This document shows, piece by piece, positions 8,052 through 18,156 of a DNA stretch of 64,000 bases. The stretch's first letter is position 1, and each line of letters opens with the position of its first letter. Made by a program: the position numbers and the translations under genes. A model generated the notes under the pieces. It was not told the origin of the DNA and searched no databases. It saw only the letters and a program-made list of their open reading frames with translations. Origin of the DNA: Lutibacter sp. A80 (GTDB lineage: Bacteria; Bacteroidota; Bacteroidia; Flavobacteriales; Flavobacteriaceae); the NCBI RefSeq assembly GCF_022429645.1, contig NZ_CP092480.1, positions 2,462,501 to 2,526,500 on the forward strand. The letters run 5' to 3'.

Positions 8052-10403
8052 TTAATCTTTAATTTCAAATTTTCGTTTAATTTCATTTCCTAAAACATCA
8101 ACAGCAGTAATTGTATATTTTCCTTTTTTTGGCGAAACTTCTATTTCATGAATATTAGTTGTTTCCCCAATAAAATTATCATTTAAATACCAAAACACTT
8201 TAGCATTCACGTCTGAATGTATTAATTTAAAAATCAACCCATTATACACGCCTTTAAAATCTTTGGTTAAATAAATTAATTCATTTTCTTCAGGAAAAAT
8301 AAATGCCATTTTTAATGAATTTTCATTGAGACAATCCTCTCTAAAATTTGGTAATTTTTTATAATTTGGGTGTTTTTTTTGATAATAAAATTGTTGTAAT
8401 GGCGGTAAAACAAACCAACTTTTATGTACCATATTGTTTAATGTTTCGCACGATGAGTTAACCTGAAACTGCTCGTTTTTATCTAAATGTACCCAAATAT
8501 GATAAGGACATGGCGCTGTTTTTAATCCTGCTTGTTGCACAAAAACAGTGTCTTTTTGCTCACAATATTCACCAGCTCTATAACCACTTTTACTACAAAT
8601 AGGAACCTCAACTAACTCATCAAAAGGCATCTCAAACCAAGAATTTTTAGGTAATTTACTAAAAACATTAAACAATATTGGAGCAGCTGTTGAAACACCA
8701 ACCAAACCTGGTCTTCCTTCTCCATCTGCATTTCCAACCCAAACACCAACCACATAATTTTTTGTTACTCCAATTGCCCAAGCATCTCTATACCCAAAAC
8801 TTGTACCTGTTTTCCAAGCAATTTTGTTTGAAGCATTAAAAAACTCCCAATTTTCTTCACCTTCAGGCCTATTAACTTTACTTAATGCTTCAAAAGTTAA
8901 ATAGGTTGAACCTGCATCGAAAATAGTTTTTTCAACTGAAATCTCTCCAAAATCGGGTATAAAATCATTAAAATAAGAAGGCTCTAAAAATTCATTTTTA
9001 TAATACTTTCCTTGTGTATTATCATAATGATTTACTGTTGAAGCCATACTTGCATAACTTTTACACAAATCCCATAAATTACTTTCTGCTCCTCCTAAAA
9101 TTAATGAAAGTCCATAATGATTTGCACCATACTTTAAATCTTTTAAATGTAGTTGCTTTAAATAATGATAAAACCTATCCAATCCAAAACTTTGCAACAT
9201 TCTAACCGAAGGTACATTTAAAGACCTATACAAAGCTTCACTCGCTGCAACTGCACCATCAAATTGTTTGTTAAAATTTTCTGGCCTATAACTTCCTATT
9301 TGTGTTGGAATATCCGCTATTAATGTATTTGGTAACATAGCACCAGCATCTAACATAGCAGCATATAAAAAAGGTTTTAAAATACTACCAGTACTTCGAG
9401 GTTTATTAATAATATCAACATTTTTTTGATGTTCTTTTGTTGTGGGCGAATTCCCTACATAAGTTAAAACTTTACGCGTATTTACGTCTAAAACCAATAC
9501 AGCAATATTGTTAATTTGATTTTGACTTAATTCGTTATAATGATTTTTAACTATCGTATTTACCTTGTTTTGTAAGCTATATTTTACTGAAGTTTTAATA
9601 CGTTTTCCTTGTTGATTTTCTACTACTCGCTGTAATAAATGAGGTGCTATTTGCGGAATTGCATACGGTTTTTGAGGTAATTCTTCTTGAATTGCAAGAT
9701 TATATGTTAATGTATTTATTATATGTTCATCAGCTAATTTCTTTAATAATCTATTTCTTTTAACTAATAATCTTTGTTGATTTTTTCCAGGATAAATTAA
9801 ACTTGGTGCATTTGGTAAAACTGCTAATGTTGCACTTTCTGCCCATGAAAGTTGATTTGGTGAACGTCCAAAATATCGCCAAGAGGCAACATCTAAGCCA
9901 ACAACATTCCCTCCAAAAGGTGCATTTGAAGCGTATAATGAAAGTATTTTTTCTTTAGAATGCCTCAACTCTAGTCTTGTTGCTAATACAATTTCTTTAA
10001 ATTTTTCAAAATAGGTTCTTTGTTGATTTTTTCGCGACAATCTAATTACTTGTTGCGTTAAGGTACTTCCACCTCTTTTTATGGAATTGGATTTAAAATT
10101 TTGAATAGCAGCTTTAAAAATTGAAATAGGATTAAACCCTGGATGCCTATAAAAATAGGCATCTTCAAATTGAACAATACATTGCTTAAATTTAAGTGGA
10201 ACACTATCATTTTGAGGAAACCTCCATTGACCGTCTGTTGCAATTTTTGCACCTAACAATTCACCCTCAGCACTTTCTATAACTGTTGAAGTTGGGTTTT
10301 TAAATAAAGTTTTTGGTAATGAAAAATAATAAGCCGTTAGTAAAATAACGGCTATTATTAGTTTAATTTTATGGTTTTTGATGAATTTCAATGTTATTTT
10401 CAA
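8052..10403 (-). CDS. pbpC: Penicillin-binding protein 1C
   Basis: 783 residues. One N-terminal membrane anchor (about 13-30) precedes the GT51 glycosyltransferase domain (FEDAYFYRHPGF with catalytic Glu80, then RGGSTLTQQ). The transpeptidase domain has SxxK in STGSILKPF, SxN in YRSLNVPSV and the KTGT box in IAWKTGTSFGYRDAW. A C-terminal BiPBP_C Ig-like domain (about 690-783) marks it as PBP1C rather than PBP1A or PBP1B. The start codon appears to be TTG; no ATG fits the membrane anchor. It lies downstream of the alpha-2-macroglobulin gene, the well-known pairing thought to couple wall repair with trapping of invading proteases. Confidence 0.93.
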   Translation of the reverse strand: MKITLKFIKNHKIKLIIAVILLTAYYFSLPKTLFKNPTSTVIESAEGELLGAKIATDGQWRFPQNDSVPLKFKQCIVQFEDAYFYRHPGFNPISIFKAAIQNFKSNSIKRGGSTLTQQVIRLSRKNQQRTYFEKFKEIVLATRLELRHSKEKILSLYASNAPFGGNVVGLDVASWRYFGRSPNQLSWAESATLAVLPNAPSLIYPGKNQQRLLVKRNRLLKKLADEHIINTLTYNLAIQEELPQKPYAIPQIAPHLLQRVVENQQGKRIKTSVKYSLQNKVNTIVKNHYNELSQNQINNIAVLVLDVNTRKVLTYVGNSPTTKEHQKNVDIINKPRSTGSILKPFLYAAMLDAGAMLPNTLIADIPTQIGSYRPENFNKQFDGAVAASEALYRSLNVPSVRMLQSFGLDRFYHYLKQLHLKDLKYGANHYGLSLILGGAESNLWDLCKSYASMASTVNHYDNTQGKYYKNEFLEPSYFNDFIPDFGEISVEKTIFDAGSTYLTFEALSKVNRPEGEENWEFFNASNKIAWKTGTSFGYRDAWAIGVTKNYVVGVWVGNADGEGRPGLVGVSTAAPILFNVFSKLPKNSWFEMPFDELVEVPICSKSGYRAGEYCEQKDTVFVQQAGLKTAPCPYHIWVHLDKNEQFQVNSSCETLNNMVHKSWFVLPPLQQFYYQKKHPNYKKLPNFREDCLNENSLKMAFIFPEENELIYLTKDFKGVYNGLIFKLIHSDVNAKVFWYLNDNFIGETTNIHEIEVSPKKGKYTITAVDVLGNEIKRKFEIKD

Positions 10404-10429
10404 TCTTTCTTTTACTTACTAATTTCTGA

Positions 10430-10550
10430 CACGTATTAATTGTTGGTAAAAAACACCAACAATGGCTGAATACGTGATTGCGAATAAAATGAAGTAATCC
10501 GTTCCTTAAATAACAGATTACTTCGTCGTTGCACTTCTCGTAATGACGTT
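10430..10550. repeat. REP-like palindromic element between the alpha-2-macroglobulin and pbpC genes
   Basis: Two fold-back units. The first nests CACGTATT (10430-10437) with AATACGTG (10469-10476) around TTGTTGGT (10440-10447) and ACCAACAA (10455-10462). The second pairs GAAGTAATC (10491-10499) with GATTACTTC (10516-10524) between ends reading ATTGCGA and TCGTAATGACG. The second unit resembles a dispersed bacterial repeat with CGTCATTGCGAG-type ends that I recall from other genomes. It fills the 149-bp gap between the two genes. Confidence 0.55.
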
Positions 10551-10552
10551 AA

Positions 10553-13500
10553 CTACTTCACAACCTCAATCCATTTTCCTGTTGTTCGTGTAAAATAATC
10601 GTTATCGTACATCGCTTCAGCTTGTAAACCATATAAATAATAGCTTCCTAAATAAGATGCATTTAACAACACTTTAAACGTTTTAGACTGTTGCTTATTT
10701 AAATCGAAATAAAAATTAACACGATCATCTCTAAGGTCTGTAAAATTAGTATTTTCTGAAGTTGAACTTCCAAAATCGGTAAAACGCGTATTTACAATTT
10801 CCCAACCCGAAGGGAAAATTTGAGTAAGTGCAATATCACGTACTTCTTCTTGTTTTAAATTACTTACAGTAACGTGTGCTTCAAATTCTGTTCCTTGCGT
10901 TAATTTAGATACATTAACCAAATTACCTTGCGCATCTTTATAAACTATACTTACTCCTAAACCTCTTTTTTCTGAAATTTCTTGTCCTATTGGTAAAATT
11001 CCACCAGTTGAAATAGTTACAAATACCACATTTGCTTGATTATTAGTAATTGAAACCGAATTTTCACCCATAACAATTCCTAAATTTCGTTGCGCAATAG
11101 CAAATTTAGAATCAATTTTTTCAACTTTTTTATTGTTTAAAGTATAGTTTAATTTAATTGATTTTCCGCCATTTACCTCAACCATTTTAGCCATAGCTAA
11201 TAAACTATAAGCTGTAGTTTGTGTACTCATCCAACTATTAGACGACAAACGTTTAGCAATATATTTTGCCAATTCTTTAGCTTCACTATTTCCAGTTAAT
11301 AGCATTGTTTCCATTGCCATTGCACGATTTCTATCAACAGAACCATATGTATAATAATCGTAATTATTACTTTCAAAATTTATATTTGCCGTATTAGAAA
11401 TTTTAGTTGCAGCTTCTTTTTGTCCTGCCAAAGCATACGCAGCAGCCAATCGCCATTTTGCATTGTTAGAAAGTTCGCTAAACTCTCGCAATCTGTTCAT
11501 AGAAGACAAATCTGGATGCCCAGCCAATGCCAAAGTATATAATCTGTACGCTTGCGCTAAATCTGAATTATAATTCTTATAACTTAGGCGCCAATTACGT
11601 GCTTCTTGTTTTTGATAACGCAACCAATTTGTTAAAAAAGTTAATGGTAATACATACCCTTTTTTCTCAGCTTCAATCATAAAATGTCCAGCATAACTAG
11701 TACCCCAATCGTTTGCGTTATTTTGTCCCATCCAATAACTTAAACCTCCACTTGCGGTTTGAAAATCACCTAATTTTTCGATTCCTTTTTTAATATTTTC
11801 CGTGATCTCTTGTTTTTGTTGTAATGGAATATCAAAAATTTCACTTAAAAATAATTGAGGAAACACACCGGAAGTAACTTGCTCTACACAACCGTGTGGA
11901 TATTGAATTAAATATTGTAATCTACCGGTAAAATCCATTGAAGGTAAAGTTGAAAATTCGATTTCAGCAAAATTACTTCCAACAACTCCAAAGGTTTTAA
12001 AATCTACAGTTTTTGTTTCATTTGCAGCCAACTCAAACATATTGCTTTTTATTGAAATTGGATTTGGATTTATTACATCAATTTCAACTTCGTAAGAAGA
12101 TTTTTCACCATTTCCACTTGCAATAACTTCAATATTACCAATACCTTTTGCTTCTGAAACATCTAATTGAAAATACGCCATTTTTTCATCTGGACTTTCA
12201 AAAGTTATATTTTGTGAAGCTGCACCAATAACCTTAATACCTTCAGATAATTTTAGCTTTACTTCAACATTTTTCACCTTATCTTCCATTGCAAAAAGGG
12301 TTACTGGAAGTGTTACTTTTTCACCTGGACTTAATTTACGCGGTAATGAGGCCAATACCATTAATGGTTTTCTAACAGGAGTAGTTTCATCAACTTTTCC
12401 ATAAGCTCCAATTGTGTTATCGGCAGCAATTACCATAGTACGTACCGATCCAATATATTTTGGTAACTGAATTGTATGCGGAGCAGTTTTTCCTTTTGTT
12501 AATGTAAAAGGGCCTAAATAACGTACAACCGGTTTAAATCGGTTTGCTTTTTTAGCATTTCCTGCGGCCAATTCAGCATCTCCTCCAATTGCAAAAACTT
12601 GTTCAATACTTCCTCCAAAAGCACCAATAACCTCATCAAAAATATCCCAAGTTTTAACACCTAAAGCTTCTTTTGTGTAGAATGAATTCCAAATTTCTGG
12701 TGTTTTAAAACGTGTTAAATCTAATAAACCTTCTTCAACAACAGCAATAGTATACGACATACGTTTGCCGTTTTTTTCGCTTACTTTTAATGTGAATTTT
12801 TCTTCAGGTTTTAACACTTTTGGCATTGAAATTTCTGGTTCTAAACGCGTATTTGCATCTTCAACCAATAATGGAATTATACCATACAAACGCAAAGGTA
12901 AATCGTTTGCAGTACTTGCATGTGGTTGTAATAATGAAATATTTACAAACACATTTGGAGCCATTTTTTTAGTAATTGGAATTTCTATAGTAGTTTCTCC
13001 TTTTTGCGTTTTTTGCCATACGGTTTCTAATACTTCTGTTCCATTTTCAATACTAATTAAGGCGCGACCTTCTGTTCCAGATGGAAATGTAATTTTTGCA
13101 GTTTCTCCAACATTGTAAGTATCTTTATCTGAGGAAAAAACCAACATTTTTGAAGCTTCAGGATCGTTGGTTGGACGTTTCCACCAATTTTTATAGAAAT
13201 ATGTTGTAGCTCCGGTTGCATGCCCACTTTTTGGATCGATAACACGAATTAAATAGCGTCCACCATCATCATCTTTAATATTTAATTTAAATGTTCCTTT
13301 ACCACTTGCATTGGTATTAATTTTTAATTTTTTATATGGTTTATGAAAACTACTTCCATTGTATGATGATAAGTTTTCATAAGAAGAGCTCCACCACCAA
13401 CGCCATTCAATTTTATACACTTCAATAGCTACATTTTTTTGTTGTATTGGTTTTCCTTCGGCAGTAATTGTAGCTATATCAAAAGTTACGTTTTCATCAG

Positions 13501-16120
13501 TATCATAAGAACTATAAGCCTTTGTTTTTGGTAATTTTAAACCTACAAAAGAATTGTAAGGAGCATAATTTTTAGAAATTACATCCATCGAAAAATCACC
13601 ACCATTTTCAAAAGCTTTGGTTAAAAAAGCTACTTTTAACATTCCAGGTGCTGTGTTTTCTAAACTTACTTTTTTATTGATAGTTGCTTTTCCTGCTGCA
13701 TCTACTTTTCCTTCAAAAACTTTAAACTCTTCTGAAAAAAAACTCTTAGTTGGATCGTTAAAAATATAATTTGGAAATTCTTTAGTAAAAGCACTTGAAT
13801 TGGAAGTGAATTTTGCAGTTACTTCAGCTTTTATATTTTTTGCTGGTGCACCATGCAACCAATTAACTTGTAAATTTCCTTTTATAGCTTTGGTATTTGT
13901 AAGCACTTCATCATTAAAATCTATATTTATTTTTAAACGATTTGGCTTAACAGTTTCAACTTTTAATTGTTTATAAAATTTTGCGCCTCCTACTGAAATA
14001 GTACTGTTCCAATTTCCTGTTGGATCTGTTGCTGATGTAGGGATGGTAAATTTGTAAAGACCATTTACGTTTTCTTTTGTAATTTGATTATATGCTAATT
14101 TTCCTCGAGCATCTGTAACTTCTAATTTTATGGGATGTTCTTTTGGTAATTTGTTTGCATTATCATTTAATACAAATGTTAAGTGAATAGAATCTCCAGG
14201 TCTCCAAACACCACGTTCTCCATAGATAAATCCTTTTAAACCTTTTTGTAGTTTTTTACCTGAAACATTGAATTTACTTAACGACAACGAATGACCATCG
14301 TCTAATTTTAAATATGTTTTATGTTGATCTTTCGAAATAATTGCAAAATATGCATTATGGTCTATATCTAAAATAGCTATCCCTTGATTGTCGGTAGCTT
14401 TTTGTCCAATTTCTTGTTGTTGGTAATTGTATAATACAACCTTTGCCCCCGTAATTGGATTTGTTGTTAAAATATCTGTTACTGCAAAAAAGTAATTATT
14501 ATTTTCTCCTTTTTTAGCAATTACCCCAATATTTGATGCTAAAATATTAGTTGCAACGGTTCTATCTTCATTTAAAAAATAAGCTTTTTTACACGGATTG
14601 TCGCGATCGTTCCAATTGTAATATGTGTTGTTATAACTATAAATTAAATTATCCCAATATTGTTCTTCTCGCTTGTCTAAATCATCTGCACTTGCTGTTG
14701 AATTTTCATTACCATCGTTATAATAATCTTCTTCGTAATAAGTTTCATTACTAGTAGCTAATTCTGTTCCATCACATTTATAAAGCGAATATGCAGGTTT
14801 TATATCTAGTTCTACTCGGTAAATTGCACCTGGATCGGCTTGTATCATTTTAGCTAAATCTATTGTATAAGCCTTCCATTTTCCAGTATTTTCGAGTTCA
14901 TTAGAGACTAAAGTAATTGTTTTTTTAGCTACGCGCCTACCCACTCTTTTTATTTGATAACGATTGGTACTTCCTAAGGAATTATCTTGTAAAAATTGCA
15001 ACACATTATCTTCAAAAATTTTGATAATACGAACATCAACAGCTTTTAAATTAACAGCCTCAAAATTTAATTTTAAATTATTAGAATTTGGTAAAATAAC
15101 ACCGTTTGAAAGCAATCTTACTGCTGGTTTTATTTGTTCAAATGCAATAGTTTCTGAAAAAGATTTTTTTAGTTTATAGCCATCTAAACTAGTAATACCC
15201 TGAAATACATCTACTAATACATTACCAACAATACGTTTGTTTGCATATACTTTTAAAATATTACCATTTACTACGTATTTTAAATTTTCAGCATTTTTAA
15301 TTGCTACCAAACCATTAAAATTTTGTTGCTTTTTTAATGGATCAGAAAAATTTATATTTAAGTGTTGTTCGGGCGATTGAATAACATCTATATTTAAAAT
15401 TGAAAAATTATTTTTCCCAGGAATTATAAGTGAATTCTCTCCACTATTTTTAACATCAATACTTTTTCCATTCCAAGAAATTAATACCTCAGAGTTGTCT
15501 TCAAAACGCTGTACACTATCAATTATAAACATAAACTGTTTACTTACCGAATCTAAACCTTGCCATTTAATTGATAAATTATTGCTGTTTTGCTTTGCAG
15601 AAATTAAATTTTTTGCTTTTTCTAAAGTTAGCATATCAGCTGTTTTTAAAACCCCTTCTACGTATTGCCATTCTTTAGAATATGATTGAATACTTGTAGT
15701 TCTAACACTAAAATTTTGTTCAATTGTTTTAAATTTAAAGGTATAGGTTTTAAATTCTGAAGGAATATTATTGTAAATTTTACCTAAATTTACTGTAACT
15801 GTATATTCTTTATTGGGTTCTAAATTATTTGAAGGTTGAAATAATAAACTTCGTGAATTTACTGCAGCTAATTTTCCACTAATATTTGGTGAAATACTTA
15901 TAAATTTTTCTGAAACTTCTCCATTAGAAACCCAACCTTCTACCTCTTTTGCCAATTCAATTTTAATAGGTTCAGAAATAGAAACCAACCCAGAAGTAGT
16001 ATAATTTATATATTCTCTAAATTTAAAAATATTATCTGTTTCACTTTGTGGATTTTTATCTTTACAGGCTATAAAAGCAAGACAAAATATAGTGGAAAAA
16101 AGCAAGTGTTTAAGTTTCAT
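10553..16120 (-). CDS. Alpha-2-macroglobulin family lipoprotein with thioester
   Basis: 1855 residues. The lipoprotein signal ends in AFIAC with Cys19 as the lipidation site. Successive Ig-like macroglobulin domains lead to the MG-type region GERGVWRPGDSIHLTF and the A2M core (about residues 1150-1250, IAADNTIGAYG). The thioester motif is intact: CVEQ at residues 1411-1414 within YPHGCVEQV, followed by the alpha/alpha toroid and the receptor-binding-like C terminus. Bacterial members are periplasmic protease traps; the thioester bonds covalently to the attacker. Its partner pbpC is next downstream, separated by a REP-like element, so cotranscription is possible but not certain. Confidence 0.93.
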   Translation of the reverse strand: MKLKHLLFSTIFCLAFIACKDKNPQSETDNIFKFREYINYTTSGLVSISEPIKIELAKEVEGWVSNGEVSEKFISISPNISGKLAAVNSRSLLFQPSNNLEPNKEYTVTVNLGKIYNNIPSEFKTYTFKFKTIEQNFSVRTTSIQSYSKEWQYVEGVLKTADMLTLEKAKNLISAKQNSNNLSIKWQGLDSVSKQFMFIIDSVQRFEDNSEVLISWNGKSIDVKNSGENSLIIPGKNNFSILNIDVIQSPEQHLNINFSDPLKKQQNFNGLVAIKNAENLKYVVNGNILKVYANKRIVGNVLVDVFQGITSLDGYKLKKSFSETIAFEQIKPAVRLLSNGVILPNSNNLKLNFEAVNLKAVDVRIIKIFEDNVLQFLQDNSLGSTNRYQIKRVGRRVAKKTITLVSNELENTGKWKAYTIDLAKMIQADPGAIYRVELDIKPAYSLYKCDGTELATSNETYYEEDYYNDGNENSTASADDLDKREEQYWDNLIYSYNNTYYNWNDRDNPCKKAYFLNEDRTVATNILASNIGVIAKKGENNNYFFAVTDILTTNPITGAKVVLYNYQQQEIGQKATDNQGIAILDIDHNAYFAIISKDQHKTYLKLDDGHSLSLSKFNVSGKKLQKGLKGFIYGERGVWRPGDSIHLTFVLNDNANKLPKEHPIKLEVTDARGKLAYNQITKENVNGLYKFTIPTSATDPTGNWNSTISVGGAKFYKQLKVETVKPNRLKINIDFNDEVLTNTKAIKGNLQVNWLHGAPAKNIKAEVTAKFTSNSSAFTKEFPNYIFNDPTKSFFSEEFKVFEGKVDAAGKATINKKVSLENTAPGMLKVAFLTKAFENGGDFSMDVISKNYAPYNSFVGLKLPKTKAYSSYDTDENVTFDIATITAEGKPIQQKNVAIEVYKIEWRWWWSSSYENLSSYNGSSFHKPYKKLKINTNASGKGTFKLNIKDDDGGRYLIRVIDPKSGHATGATTYFYKNWWKRPTNDPEASKMLVFSSDKDTYNVGETAKITFPSGTEGRALISIENGTEVLETVWQKTQKGETTIEIPITKKMAPNVFVNISLLQPHASTANDLPLRLYGIIPLLVEDANTRLEPEISMPKVLKPEEKFTLKVSEKNGKRMSYTIAVVEEGLLDLTRFKTPEIWNSFYTKEALGVKTWDIFDEVIGAFGGSIEQVFAIGGDAELAAGNAKKANRFKPVVRYLGPFTLTKGKTAPHTIQLPKYIGSVRTMVIAADNTIGAYGKVDETTPVRKPLMVLASLPRKLSPGEKVTLPVTLFAMEDKVKNVEVKLKLSEGIKVIGAASQNITFESPDEKMAYFQLDVSEAKGIGNIEVIASGNGEKSSYEVEIDVINPNPISIKSNMFELAANETKTVDFKTFGVVGSNFAEIEFSTLPSMDFTGRLQYLIQYPHGCVEQVTSGVFPQLFLSEIFDIPLQQKQEITENIKKGIEKLGDFQTASGGLSYWMGQNNANDWGTSYAGHFMIEAEKKGYVLPLTFLTNWLRYQKQEARNWRLSYKNYNSDLAQAYRLYTLALAGHPDLSSMNRLREFSELSNNAKWRLAAAYALAGQKEAATKISNTANINFESNNYDYYTYGSVDRNRAMAMETMLLTGNSEAKELAKYIAKRLSSNSWMSTQTTAYSLLAMAKMVEVNGGKSIKLNYTLNNKKVEKIDSKFAIAQRNLGIVMGENSVSITNNQANVVFVTISTGGILPIGQEISEKRGLGVSIVYKDAQGNLVNVSKLTQGTEFEAHVTVSNLKQEEVRDIALTQIFPSGWEIVNTRFTDFGSSTSENTNFTDLRDDRVNFYFDLNKQQSKTFKVLLNASYLGSYYLYGLQAEAMYDNDYFTRTTGKWIEVVK

Positions 16121-16143
16121 TTAGAACGTATTTAAGTGTTTAG

Positions 16144-16151
16144 CAAATTTA
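16144..16151 (-). promoter_or_regulatory. -7 promoter box for the alpha-2-macroglobulin gene
   Basis: Minus-strand TAAATTTG matches TAnnTTTG and lies 23 bp before the ATG at 16120, a plausible leader length. No clear -33 element. Confidence 0.45.
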
Positions 16152-16208
16152 GTATGAAGTTACTAAAAAAGGAATGAGATAAAATTATAATTTCAAATTT
16201 TTATTGTA

Positions 16209-16865
16209 TTATTTTTTTATTGGTAATACATAAAAAAATACTGTTATAAAATGGCAAAAACTACCTAACAAAACAAAAATATGAAATATAAAATGGTTGT
16301 ATTTAATGCGCCTTATACTGTATAGAATAGCACCAACTGTATATGAAATTCCACCTCCTAGCAACCACATTAATCCTTCAATTGGTAAATTTTGAATTAA
16401 TGGTTTTATTGCAAAAACAATAAGCCACCCCATTAAAACATAAGCTATAGTTGAAATTTTATCGTATTTACCAATATAAAAAAGTTTTAAAATAACACCT
16501 GTAATTGCCAACCCCCAAGAAACTCCAAAGATTGTCCAACCAACCCAACCATCTAAAACTACCAAGGTAAAAGGTGTATAAGTACCCGCAATTAAAACAT
16601 AGATTGATGCGTGATCGAAAATATTTAAGCGATAACGTAATTTTGGCTTTTTAGAATTATGATAAAAAGTTGATGCGGCATATAGTACAATTAAGCTTGC
16701 TCCATAAATACTAAAACTAACAATATGCCAAACAGAACCCTCTAAACTTGCAAAAACCACCAGTAATACCAACGCAACTATACTTAAAACCAAACCAAAT
16801 GCGTGAGAAATTACATTTAATTTTTCTTCCTTTGGGCTGTAATATGTTATGTTATTTAGATCCAT
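16209..16865 (-). CDS. Hemolysin III / PAQR-type membrane protein
   Basis: 218 residues with seven predicted membrane helices. Motifs of the HlyIII (PAQR) superfamily are present: EEKLNVISHAFG near the N terminus, STFYHNSK, FDHASIYVLIAGTYTPF and HIFVLLGSFCHF. The conserved His residues bind zinc in characterised relatives. The name comes from a haemolytic Bacillus protein; in most bacteria the role is unknown and may concern membrane lipid homeostasis. It lies 25 bp after plsC on the same strand, which fits a membrane-lipid theme. Confidence 0.85.
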   Translation of the reverse strand: MDLNNITYYSPKEEKLNVISHAFGLVLSIVALVLLVVFASLEGSVWHIVSFSIYGASLIVLYAASTFYHNSKKPKLRYRLNIFDHASIYVLIAGTYTPFTLVVLDGWVGWTIFGVSWGLAITGVILKLFYIGKYDKISTIAYVLMGWLIVFAIKPLIQNLPIEGLMWLLGGGISYTVGAILYSIRRIKYNHFIFHIFVLLGSFCHFITVFFYVLPIKK

Positions 16866-16890
16866 TTATACTCAACGAAATTAACAATAT

Positions 16891-17649
16891 TTAAGTATTT
16901 TTTAGTTGCTTTTTTACATCAGAAATTAGTTCGTTATAAATTAAATCGAACGTTTTATTTTTTACAATAGCACTTTCTTTTACAGTAAGACCTTCTGTTT
17001 TAATAAAATGATGGATTTTTACACGTAATTTACCTGGGCTTCCACTAAAAAACGTGTATGAGAATCGTTTTTTACAATCGTACATGGTAATTGGAACAAT
17101 TGGTATTTGATGTTCAATAGCTAAACGAAAAGCACCGTTTTTAAAATCTGACAACACTACACTTTCATCATCAGGCACCAACCCTTCAGGAAAAATACAT
17201 ACATCTAAACCGTTACATAATTTTTTTCTAGCTTCATCAAACACCGCCTTTCTGCTTCTAGAATTACTTCTATCAACAATTATACAGGTTCGTTTATAAA
17301 AATAACCAAAAATTGGAATTTTGGTAAGCTCTTTTTTACCAACAAAAACAAAGGGATTTTTTGCTAAAGCCAACATTACCATAACGTCAATCATTGAAGT
17401 ATGGTTTGGACATAACATATAACTTTTTGTATCGTCTTGTATTTCTTCTTTTTGTAACTCAATTTTAAAACCCATAACAAAAAGCAAGGTTCTACCCCAA
17501 GCTTGGGCAATTCTAAAAAAAGTTGGATAAAATTTCTCTGAAGAAGTAACTACAAGAAGTACTGGAAAAATAGCAATTATGCTAAATAATACCCAGCCAT
17601 AAAACCAACAACGCCAAAAAATATAAAATATGTATTTAAATATCTTCAT
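16891..17649 (-). CDS. plsC: 1-acyl-sn-glycerol-3-phosphate acyltransferase
   Basis: 252 residues from the ATG at 17649. An upstream in-frame TTG at 17658 is less likely because it overlaps the -7 box. One N-terminal membrane helix is followed by the acyltransferase motifs NHTSMID (HX4D, catalytic His and Asp) and IFPEG, with VDRSNSRSRK between them. The enzyme adds the second acyl chain to lysophosphatidate in phospholipid synthesis at the inner membrane. It is followed closely by the hemolysin III gene on the same strand. Confidence 0.9.
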   Translation of the reverse strand: MKIFKYIFYIFWRCWFYGWVLFSIIAIFPVLLVVTSSEKFYPTFFRIAQAWGRTLLFVMGFKIELQKEEIQDDTKSYMLCPNHTSMIDVMVMLALAKNPFVFVGKKELTKIPIFGYFYKRTCIIVDRSNSRSRKAVFDEARKKLCNGLDVCIFPEGLVPDDESVVLSDFKNGAFRLAIEHQIPIVPITMYDCKKRFSYTFFSGSPGKLRVKIHHFIKTEGLTVKESAIVKNKTFDLIYNELISDVKKQLKNT

Positions 17650-17655
17650 AAGGTT

Positions 17656-17663
17656 CAAAAGTA
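17656..17663 (-). promoter_or_regulatory. Possible -7 box for plsC
   Basis: Minus-strand TACTTTTG fits TAnnTTTG and ends 7 bp before the plsC ATG, implying an almost leaderless transcript. Confidence 0.3.
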
Positions 17664-17825
17664 AATATTTAAACTAAAAAAGCACTAAAAATTATTATAA
17701 ACAACAAAATCTTTCTACTTACAGTAATTTAAGTATGCTACTGACAAAATAAATTGAATTCTTCTTTTTAATTTTTAAAAATTAAACTTAATTTTAAGGA
17801 TTATTAATTTTAAAAAAACCTTAAT

Positions 17826-18068
17826 ATGAATTTTTTATATTTTTTAATTATTGGTGCAATAGCTGGATGGTTAGCAGGTAAAATTATGAAAGGCGGTGGA
17901 TTTGGATTATTTATAAACATTATTTTAGGAATTATCGGAGGAATTGTTGGCGGTTGGGTTTTTGGACTTTTAGGAATTGACTTTGGAGGAGGAATTCTCC
18001 CTTCAATTGGTACTTCCGTTGTTGGTGCAGTTATAGTACTATATATTGCTGGCTTATTTAAAAAATAA
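17826..18068 (+). CDS. GlsB/YeaQ/YmgE-family small membrane protein
   Basis: 80 residues and very glycine-rich, with three hydrophobic helices and the typical pattern IIGAIAGWLAGKIMKGGGFG, GIIGGIVGGWVFGLLGI and SVVGAVIVLYIAGLFKK. The family was named transglycosylase-associated and is linked to general stress responses in several bacteria; the molecular role is not known. It stands alone, with a terminator about 20 bp after its stop. Confidence 0.9.
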   Translation: MNFLYFLIIGAIAGWLAGKIMKGGGFGLFINIILGIIGGIVGGWVFGLLGIDFGGGILPSIGTSVVGAVIVLYIAGLFKK

Positions 18069-18086
18069 TTTATTTCAATATTTTTT

Positions 18087-18113
18087 TAAAGTGACTTGTA
18101 AGTCGCTTTTTTT
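18087..18113 (+). terminator. Rho-independent terminator after the GlsB-like gene
   Basis: Arms 18089-18096 and 18101-18108 form an 8-bp stem (one G-T pair) with loop TGTA, followed by a run of seven T. Confidence 0.75.
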
Positions 18114-18129
18114 ATGCAATTGAAATACT

Positions 18130-18137
18130 TACTTTTG
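18130..18137 (+). promoter_or_regulatory. -7 promoter box for trpS
   Basis: TACTTTTG matches TAnnTTTG, 19 bp before the trpS ATG and just after the preceding terminator. Confidence 0.45.
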
Positions 18138-18156
18138 CTACTAAAATAAAATAATA

